Assembly (NCBI GenBank): GCA_020851635.1
Contig: JADZCJ010000140.1
Location: 124,001 to 188,000 of the forward strand
DNA: 64,000 nt
Source: Anaerolineae bacterium
Lineage (GTDB): Bacteria; Chloroflexota; Anaerolineae; UBA4142; SHND01
Reading direction: 5' to 3'
Below are positions 58,219-64,000 of the stretch, piece by piece. Every line of letters starts with the position of its first letter. Within the stretch, counting starts at the first letter, position 1. Below the pieces are notes generated by a model, which saw nothing but the letters and a program-made list of their open reading frames with translations, had not been told where the DNA came from and did not search any database. The translations under genes were made by a program, and so were the position numbers.

Positions 58219-60858
58219 ATGGCTACAAAACAAATCACCATCCCAATTGTCGGAATGACCTGCGCGAGCTGTGTCGCCCACATTGAGGGTGGGCTCAACA
58301 ACTTGAGTGGAATTGAAAAAGCATCGGTGAACTTGGGCAGCGGTAAAGCGAACGTCGAATATGATCCTGGGCGCGTGTCGCCGCACAAAATGTTCGACGC
58401 GATTGCGGATGTCGGCTATCAAGTCGGAACGGCTGAAGCGACGTTGCATGTGCTTGGAATGACCTGTGCGAGTTGCGTCGCGCAAATTGAAGGCGCCTTG
58501 AACGAACTGGAGGGCGTGACCAAAGCGGCCGTGAGTCTCGCCACGAACACAGCAAAGGTCGCCTATGTACCGACGATGGTCACGGTCGCACAGATGAAAC
58601 ACGCGATCCGCGATGTTGGTTATGATGTGAGCGAACAGACCGACAGCAGCGCATCGGCGCTCGATCGCGAACGCGAGGCGCGGCAGCAAGAATTAAAGCG
58701 CCAACAGCGCAATTTGCTCATTGCAACACCCATTGCCGCACTCGTCATGCTGGGCACGTTCCGCCAAATGCTGCCGCCCGAAATCCAACAATTTATCCCG
58801 GAACTGCTTTCGGAGAAATGGTTTCTCGCACTCTTGACTACCCCTCTTGTCTTTGGACCCGGACGCCAATTTTTCGTCAACAGCTGGCGCGGGCTAAAAC
58901 ATGGTGTCACGGACATGAATTTGCTGTATGCGACCGGTATCGGCGCAGCGTATGGCATTGCAGTGATCAACGTTTTGTTTCCGCAAGCGGGCTTTGGCGG
59001 CGAAGGCGCGACCTTCTTTGAATCTGCCGCGCTCCTGACGTGGTTCATTGTGCTGGGACGATACCTGGAAGCCCTGACACGTGGGCGCACGAGTGACGCA
59101 ATTCGAAAATTGATGAGTCTCCAGCCGAAAATCGCGCGCGTGATTCGTCGCGACGGTTCGTCGCAAGGGCAAGAAATTGAAATTCCCGCCGAAGAGGTGG
59201 AAATCCAAGATCTAATCCTCGTGCGCCCCGGCGAACGCATTGCGGTGGACGGGGTCGTGAGCGACGGCTACAGCGCGGTGGACGAATCTATGTTAACGGG
59301 GGAATCGCTGCCCGTCGAGAAAAAAGCAGGCGATAACGTCATCGGCGGAACGATGAACAAAACGGGTTCGTTCAAATTCGTCGCCACTCGCGTCGGCAAA
59401 GACACCGCGCTGGCGCAAATCATTCAACTCGTCGAGGACGCACAAGCCTCGAAAGCCCCGATTCAAAAGCTCGCCGATTGGGTCGCGGGGCATTTCATCC
59501 TCGGTGTGCACCTCCTCGCGATTCTGGTCTTTGTCTTTTGGTTCTTTGTGGGATACCAACTGTACTTTGACCCGAACACGCGCTTTATGCTCTCGCCGTA
59601 CACCTTGGGCGAGATGGGTGTGTTCGGGTTCGCGCTGCTCCTTAGCGTTACAGTCCTCGTGATCTCTTGCCCCTGCGCGGTGGGTCTTGCCACGCCGAGC
59701 GCGATGATGGCGGGAACGGGCAAAGCGGCAGAATACAATGTTCTGTTCAAAAATGCAGAGGCGATCGAGAATACGTCGAAACTGCAAACGATTGTCTTTG
59801 ACAAAACGGGAACACTGACCAAAGGCGAACCGTCGGTGACCAACGTGATCAGTGACCAATCATCGGAGGTCGGTAGGCAAAATGAAATTCTTCGTCTTGC
59901 GGCGATTGCGGAAAAGAACAGTGAACATCCGTTGGGCGAAGCCATTGTGCGCGGTGCAGCAGCGCGAGGTCTGTCAGTGAGCGAGCCACAGTCCTTCAAT
60001 TCGATTCCGGGCTATGGCGTGGAAGCGCATGCCGAGGAACGCGAGATTCTCCTGGGCAATCGCAAGTTGATGAAACAGCGCGGCGTGAATATCGGCGAGC
60101 TCTTGCCGCAAGCCGAGCAATTGGAGCAGGACGGCAAGACAGTGATGTTTGTGGCAACCTCCAGCCTCCGGTCTCCGCGTGCCTGGAATCTGGGGCTCAT
60201 CGCGGTCGCGGATACGCTCAAAGAACACTCTGCTGAAGCAATTCGCCAACTCCACAAACTTGGAATCGAAACCGTGATGATCACAGGTGACAATGCGCGT
60301 ACAGCATCAGCGATTGCAAAACAAGTGGGCATCGACCGCGTGCTCGCGGAAGTGCTGCCGCAAGACAAAGCCAACGAGGTAAAGAAATTACAAGCGCAAG
60401 GCAAGCGTGTTTCAATGGTCGGCGATGGCGTGAACGACGCGCCTGCACTTGCTCAAGCGAACGTTGGCATGGCAATTGGCTCGGGCACGGACGTCGCCAA
60501 AGAGACAGGTCACGTCATTCTCATCAAAGATGATTTGCGTGATGTTGTCGTCGCCATCGAAATCGGAAAAGCGACCATGCGCAAAGTAAAGCAAAATCTG
60601 TTCTGGGCGTTCATTTACAACACACTTGGGATTCCGATTGCGGCGGGCTTGTTGTATCCATACTTCCAGGTCGTCATTAGTCCTGAAATCGCCGCGGCGC
60701 TTATGGCGATAAGTTCCCTGACAGTGACATTCAATACTCTGCTCTTGCGCGGTTTTGTGCCATCCCTCAAACGCGAGCGCGGGACTGGAATTCCATCCAA
60801 ACGCACAGCGCAGCCCGCACATGTACCCGCGCCTGCGACAAGCGGTGGCGCAGAATAG
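58219..60858 (+). CDS. copA: Copper-exporting P1B-type ATPase CopA (second)
   Basis: 879 residues. Two full HMA domains ([16 protein letters not shown] and [16 protein letters not shown]), eight helices with the Cu(I) site in [43 protein letters not shown] and [15 protein letters not shown]-terminal tail of about 35 residues ([20 protein letters not shown]) is longer than usual. Exports Cu(I). ATG 58219 preferred over GTG 58201. It differs from the first CopA by its intact second HMA domain, so the two are not recent copies. Confidence 0.97.
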   Translation: MATKQITIPIVGMTCASCVAHIEGGLNNLSGIEKASVNLGSGKANVEYDPGRVSPHKMFDAIADVGYQVGTAEATLHVLGMTCASCVAQIEGALNELEGVTKAAVSLATNTAKVAYVPTMVTVAQMKHAIRDVGYDVSEQTDSSASALDREREARQQELKRQQRNLLIATPIAALVMLGTFRQMLPPEIQQFIPELLSEKWFLALLTTPLVFGPGRQFFVNSWRGLKHGVTDMNLLYATGIGAAYGIAVINVLFPQAGFGGEGATFFESAALLTWFIVLGRYLEALTRGRTSDAIRKLMSLQPKIARVIRRDGSSQGQEIEIPAEEVEIQDLILVRPGERIAVDGVVSDGYSAVDESMLTGESLPVEKKAGDNVIGGTMNKTGSFKFVATRVGKDTALAQIIQLVEDAQASKAPIQKLADWVAGHFILGVHLLAILVFVFWFFVGYQLYFDPNTRFMLSPYTLGEMGVFGFALLLSVTVLVISCPCAVGLATPSAMMAGTGKAAEYNVLFKNAEAIENTSKLQTIVFDKTGTLTKGEPSVTNVISDQSSEVGRQNEILRLAAIAEKNSEHPLGEAIVRGAAARGLSVSEPQSFNSIPGYGVEAHAEEREILLGNRKLMKQRGVNIGELLPQAEQLEQDGKTVMFVATSSLRSPRAWNLGLIAVADTLKEHSAEAIRQLHKLGIETVMITGDNARTASAIAKQVGIDRVLAEVLPQDKANEVKKLQAQGKRVSMVGDGVNDAPALAQANVGMAIGSGTDVAKETGHVILIKDDLRDVVVAIEIGKATMRKVKQNLFWAFIYNTLGIPIAAGLLYPYFQVVISPEIAAALMAISSLTVTFNTLLLRGFVPSLKRERGTGIPSKRTAQPAHVPAPATSGGAE

Positions 60859-60910
60859 AGTTACAGCGCATCGTGCAATGAGCAAGATACGCGAGCCCGC
60901 CAACCCACAA

Positions 60911-60962
60911 CGAGCGGATGAATTACAAAGAACGCACAATCTCTCATACGTTCATCCGCTCG
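60911..60962 (+). terminator. Inverted repeat after copA covering a false start
   Basis: CGAGCGGATGAA (60911-60922) is exactly complementary to TTCATCCGCTCG (60951-60962), with 28 bases between. It includes the ATG at 60918, which would be hidden in the stem. This supports GTG 60990 as the true start of the oxidase. It could end or weaken transcription after copA. Confidence 0.5.
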
Positions 60963-60989
60963 TCCAAACATTTTCGAGGTGAAAGCAAA

Positions 60990-62132
60990 GTGTCCAAGTA
61001 TATTCGACTCATAGATGCCTTGGTGATAGCACTCGCAATCGCGCTAGGCGCGATGTGGCTGAACGTGTCGGCGGAAACACGCCCTCCGGCGTCCAACGCG
61101 GCAAGTGTGAACCAACCCAACGCGCAGGCGACGCCCACGCCGAACAGTATGGGCGGCATGGATATGGGCGGCATGCAAATGGCAACGCCAACGCCCGTTG
61201 CGCCCAGCGGCAATGAAATGCCCGGAATGGCGGAACCACCCGTGCCGGACGAAGGAGTGCCCTTGGCGACAGAAAAACAGGGCGCACAGCCGCTGGAATA
61301 CAAACTTGAAAACGGCGTCAAAGTATTCAACTTGACTGCCAAGCCGGTCAAGTGGCCCATCACGGTCGACACAACCGTAACAGCGTGGACGTACGACGGT
61401 ACGGTGCCGGGACCGCTGATTCGCGTGAATGAAGGCGACACGGTGCGTGTGATCTTGAAGAACGAACTACCCGAAGCCACGAGTATTCATTGGCACGGCA
61501 TCCCTGTGCCGAACAATCAAGATGGCGTCGCCGAACCTGCCGTAACGCAGAAACCCATCATGCCGGGTGAGACGTACACGTACGAATTCGTGGCGAAACC
61601 CGCTGGCACATTTATGTATCACTCGCATGTGCAAACCGATCGTCAAATCCCTATCGGCTTGTCCGCGCCGTTCATCATTGATCCTCCGGGCGCCAAAACG
61701 TATGACAAGGATTTTGTGGTGATGCTCAACGAATGGCAAGTCCGCGACGGCAAAACCTATGCGGCAATGCCCGGTATGAATGAGCCGAACTACTTTACCG
61801 TGAACGGCAAAGCATATCCTGACATTCCGACTATCAATGTCAAGCAAGGGGAACGCGTGCGCGTGCGCTTGATCGGCGCGGGACAGTTTGAACACCCCAT
61901 GCACTTGCACGGCATGTCATTCAAGATTGTGGCGACCGACGGGAATCCTGTTCCCGAAGTTGCGCAGTTGACCAAAGACACAATTCCCGTGCATCCGGGT
62001 GAACGATTCGATATTGAATTCACCGCCGACAATCCGGGACAATGGGCATTCCACTGCCACATCCTGCATCATGTCACAAGTGACAATGTCGAGCCGGGTG
62101 GACTGCTGTTCCTCGTAAACGTGGAGGAATGA
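60990..62132 (+). CDS. Multicopper oxidase (second), secreted/anchored
   Basis: 380 residues from GTG 60990: an N-terminal hydrophobic segment (LIDALVIALAIALGAMWLNV), a Met/Gly-rich linker (SMGGMDMGGMQMATPT), then two cupredoxin domains. Copper motifs: SIHWHGIPVP, FMYHSHVQTD, HPMHLHGMSF and FHCHILHHV. Oxidises Cu(I) or organic substrates outside the membrane. It resembles the oxidase at 39085 in domain order but has its Met-rich part outside. Start GTG 60990 (GAGGTG upstream) fits a signal anchor; ATG 60918 lies in an inverted repeat. Confidence 0.93.
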   Translation: MSKYIRLIDALVIALAIALGAMWLNVSAETRPPASNAASVNQPNAQATPTPNSMGGMDMGGMQMATPTPVAPSGNEMPGMAEPPVPDEGVPLATEKQGAQPLEYKLENGVKVFNLTAKPVKWPITVDTTVTAWTYDGTVPGPLIRVNEGDTVRVILKNELPEATSIHWHGIPVPNNQDGVAEPAVTQKPIMPGETYTYEFVAKPAGTFMYHSHVQTDRQIPIGLSAPFIIDPPGAKTYDKDFVVMLNEWQVRDGKTYAAMPGMNEPNYFTVNGKAYPDIPTINVKQGERVRVRLIGAGQFEHPMHLHGMSFKIVATDGNPVPEVAQLTKDTIPVHPGERFDIEFTADNPGQWAFHCHILHHVTSDNVEPGGLLFLVNVEE

Positions 62133-62136
62133 TCGA

Positions 62137-62364
62137 ATGAAATCACTTCAAATGGACCTTGATCGCAAAATCGCGGTGACGAGCGCGCTGATTTACGGGG
62201 GGATTTCGATAACCGCTGCACTCGTCTTTTTTCTCGCAGCTACGTCTGTGGGAACGTACACGAATGTCGCGAGGTTCGGGGGCGCGGCATGGGTAATGCT
62301 GTTGTCCTTTATCGTGACGATGCCGCTGGTGATTTCATTCGTCAAAAAGCGGATGAAGGCGTAA
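62137..62364 (+). CDS. Small two-helix membrane protein
   Basis: 75 residues: MKSLQMDLDRKIAVTSALIY opens into a helix (GGISITAALVFFLAATSVGT), followed by a second (FGGAAWVMLLSFIVTMPLVI) and a basic end. No family recognised. It begins 4 bases after the oxidase stop, so it belongs to that unit and may help it at the membrane (inference). Confidence 0.8.
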   Translation: MKSLQMDLDRKIAVTSALIYGGISITAALVFFLAATSVGTYTNVARFGGAAWVMLLSFIVTMPLVISFVKKRMKA

Positions 62365-62434
62365 AGGCGAGACCGTGGGTGGCTTTGGTTAACCTTGCTA
62401 CCCTATCACTTGTCGCTCTCAAGAGGAGGTTACC

Positions 62435-62680
62435 ATGAATAGACGATTCCAAGCTTGGCTGCAAACGCATGACACAACAATGCTGCTCACCCTTTTTCTC
62501 TGGTTGTGCGCGCTGCCATTCGTTTTGCTGCTCACGGTCCCGTTCTTTGGCTGGCAGCTGGGGATCCTTGCCGCCGCCATCGCGCTCCTGATGGCGCTTG
62601 GTCTCTGCTACGCGCTGTGCTATTTCCCGAAAATTTCTGTGGAGGATAAATCAAATGTTACGCGATCCCGTTTGCGGTAA
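62435..62680 (+). CDS. Small two-helix membrane protein
   Basis: 81 residues with helices TMLLTLFLWLCALPFVLLLT and QLGILAAAIALLMALGLCYA; AGAGGAGG stands before ATG 62435. Three Cys lie in or near the helices. No family recognised. The end overlaps the YHS gene by 26 bases, so the two are coupled. Confidence 0.8.
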   Translation: MNRRFQAWLQTHDTTMLLTLFLWLCALPFVLLLTVPFFGWQLGILAAAIALLMALGLCYALCYFPKISVEDKSNVTRSRLR

Positions 62681-62900
62681 GCGCATCACGCGCAATCACG
62701 CGCACATTGCATTCAATTTTCAAGGCGTCACGTACTATCTCTGCTGCCCGCGCTGCCAATCTGATTTCGAGGGCGCGCCCGAAAAATTTGCCAAGCCCGA
62801 ATTCGGCGAAAATACGTCCAAGCATTCACATATAAGACATAACGCGGGAGCGCACAAAACGCCTGCGGGTCTCACGATTATTCAAGGACCGCGGAATTGA
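62655..62900 (+). CDS. YHS-domain protein (second)
   Basis: 81 residues: a YHS domain right at the start, MLRDPVCGKRITRNHAHIAF and TYYLCCPRCQSDFEGAPEKF, then a His-rich tail (KHSHIRHNAGAHK). It likely binds a soft metal such as copper through Cys, with extra His. ATG 62655 is preceded by GGAGG. Unlike the first YHS protein (40451), the domain has no polar lead. Confidence 0.92.
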   Translation: MLRDPVCGKRITRNHAHIAFNFQGVTYYLCCPRCQSDFEGAPEKFAKPEFGENTSKHSHIRHNAGAHKTPAGLTIIQGPRN

Positions 62901-62931
62901 CCGCTTCACCATATTGCAAGAAAGGAAAAAA

Positions 62932-63243
62932 ATGAATCACAATCACTCTTCAAACGGTGGAAACGCCAGCCATATGCTACTGATGCTTTTGTGCTGTCTC
63001 ATTCCCATTGGACTGATTGCCGCTGTCGCGATTTTCGGAATCTCGCTCGGCGCGTTGACGCCATATCTCCCATTTGCTCTCGTTCTGCTCTGTCCGCTGA
63101 TGATGTTCTTTATGATGCGCGGAATGGGGCAGGGTCATGACGCGGCCGATGCACATCACACGGAAACATTCGTGCCAAAAAATAACAATGCACCGCGCAG
63201 TGTGCCGACTAACGAGGCAATAGAATCGAAATCACATCATTGA
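62932..63243 (+). CDS. Small His-rich two-helix membrane protein (DUF2933-like)
   Basis: 103 residues: a His/Asn-rich lead (MNHNHSSNGGNASHM), two helices (LLMLLCCLIPIGLIAAVAIF and LPFALVLLCPLMMFFMMRGM), then GQGHDAADAHHTET. The CPLMMFFMM part recalls DUF2933 proteins found with copper genes. The Cys, Met and His content suggests metal contact. GAAAGG precedes ATG 62932. Confidence 0.82.
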   Translation: MNHNHSSNGGNASHMLLMLLCCLIPIGLIAAVAIFGISLGALTPYLPFALVLLCPLMMFFMMRGMGQGHDAADAHHTETFVPKNNNAPRSVPTNEAIESKSHH

Positions 63244-63298
63244 AATCGGTGTCTTTTCAAGGCACGATTCAAGTTCAACCTTATAAGGAGTAGTTATA

Positions 63299-64000
63299 AT
63301 GAAACGTTATGGAATCGTACTGGGGGTCGCAATCCTTGCGCTGGTTGGCATTGGCGCGTGGCTCCTCGTGGGAGGCAGACTCCCTTTGCAAACTCCCAAC
63401 CATGACGGCATGGTGTCCGGTACCGTTTGGGTTGCGAACGAAGAAGGCAATAGCATTACTGCGGTTGATGCCGGCACAAATCAAGTACTCACGACATTGA
63501 ACGGCATCGAAGGCCCGCACAATCTCCAAGTCGCACCCGACGGCAAGAGCGTCTGGGCAGTCAGCGGACACGAATCGCTCGCGGTGATGATAGGCGCGTC
63601 AGCGTATCAAGTCCATGGCACGGTCCCAACGGGGAAAGAACCCGCGCATATCATTCTTACCCCCGACGGCAAAACCGCGTACGCGACGAACGGCGGCGAC
63701 AATACCGTCACTGTGATTGATGTGGCGACGATGAAGACACTTGCCACGATTCCCGTCGGCAAATATCCGCACGGTTTGCGCCCAAGTCCCGATGGCAAAT
63801 GGGTCTATGTTGCCAACGCCAAGGATACGACCCTGAGCGTGATTGACACGGCAACGAACTCAAAAGTCGCGGATATCGAGGTTGGTCAAAAACCCGTACA
63901 GGTCGCCTTTTCACCCGACGGCAAGTTCGTGTATTTCTCGCTCAATGGCGAGAATGCGATTGGCAAAGTGGATGTCGCGTCGCGTACTCTCGTTGGCAAA
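63299..64000 (+). CDS. YncE-like beta-propeller protein (3' end outside window)
   Basis: The frame from ATG 63299 is open to the window end (234 codons). A signal anchor (GIVLGVAILALVGIGAWLLV) is followed by YVTN/YncE-type repeats: VWVANEEGNSITAVDAGTNQ, AYATNGGDNTVTVIDVATMK, VYVANAKDTTLSVIDTATNS and VYFSLNGENAIGKVDVASRT. Such surface propellers bind partners; many act with copper or quinoprotein systems, but the role here is unknown. AAGGAG precedes the start. Confidence 0.9.
   Translation, partial: MKRYGIVLGVAILALVGIGAWLLVGGRLPLQTPNHDGMVSGTVWVANEEGNSITAVDAGTNQVLTTLNGIEGPHNLQVAPDGKSVWAVSGHESLAVMIGASAYQVHGTVPTGKEPAHIILTPDGKTAYATNGGDNTVTVIDVATMKTLATIPVGKYPHGLRPSPDGKWVYVANAKDTTLSVIDTATNSKVADIEVGQKPVQVAFSPDGKFVYFSLNGENAIGKVDVASRTLVGK

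Noticed and set aside
63280-63294. CTTATAAGGAGTAGT, similar to the regulon palindrome
   Set aside because: It contains the AAGGAG ribosome-binding site of the propeller gene, which explains the match.
1-64000. CRISPR arrays, tRNA, rRNA genes or a replication origin
   Set aside because: No regular direct-repeat array, cloverleaf-like or rRNA-like sequence, and no DnaA-box cluster was noticed by eye; no search tool was available.

Overview
The window looks like a chromosomal stretch of a bacterium of the Chloroflexota type. This is an inference: the first histidine kinase carries the RYRLFDIDLILNRTLVYG membrane segment that is very common in that phylum, and families such as DUF1461/TIGR01906, DUF3105, LysM-YkuD and LPQTG-anchored proteins occur together. 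No rRNA, tRNA or CRISPR array was seen, so the assignment cannot be anchored. Genes are densely packed, often with ATGA or TAATG overlaps.

Layout. 1-2.3 kb: a histidine kinase (cut by the window edge) and its NarL-type regulator. 2.3-7.7 kb: a PEP-synthase/rifampicin-phosphotransferase-like gene split by a 2.7-kb nest of mobile elements (an IS701-like element, two inverted 173-bp MITE-like copies with the same ends, and an IS5-type element between them). Removing the nest and one CTAAG repeat restores the frame exactly. 8-11.7 kb: pdxS-pdxT and a nickel/cobalt-type exporter pair. 12-13.6 kb: a TetR gene divergent from two membrane genes, with a perfect operator between. 13.7-17.7 kb: a copper-storage Csp protein, an LPQTG-anchored DUF305 protein, another LPQTG protein, and a BlaI/CopY-type repressor with an M56 protease. 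17.7-26.6 kb: cytochrome c maturation (TlpA/CcmG, CcmF, a c-type cytochrome), a sortase, a hydrolase, a C39-like protein and an EEP-family protein. 26.8-30.5 kb: a peptide-type ABC importer without ATPase genes. 30.6-34.6 kb: DUF3105, rhodanese, two more TlpA proteins, an L,D-transpeptidase and an Lgt-like protein.

34.6-64 kb is a large copper-handling region: CsoR, three P1B ATPases, two multicopper oxidases, two cupredoxins, two YHS proteins, two heavy-metal-associated (HMA) proteins, a CcdA-like thiol transporter, DUF302, a run of tiny SHOCT-domain membrane proteins, a second kinase/regulator pair, a PepSY-like Met-rich protein and a YncE-like propeller that runs off the right edge. A broken pfkA and a type II (archaeal-type) GAPDH sit inside it.

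The most interesting signal is a 15-bp palindrome, CTTAY-N5-GTAAG, that recurs at or beside promoters of the repressor itself, Csp, CsoR-CopA, a plastocyanin-like protein, pdxS and the pfkA remnant/GAPDH. It is a candidate operator of the BlaI/CopY-family repressor and would tie much of the window into one regulon, probably copper-responsive. Sortase plus LPQTG-anchored DUF305 suggests that part of the metal handling happens on the cell surface.
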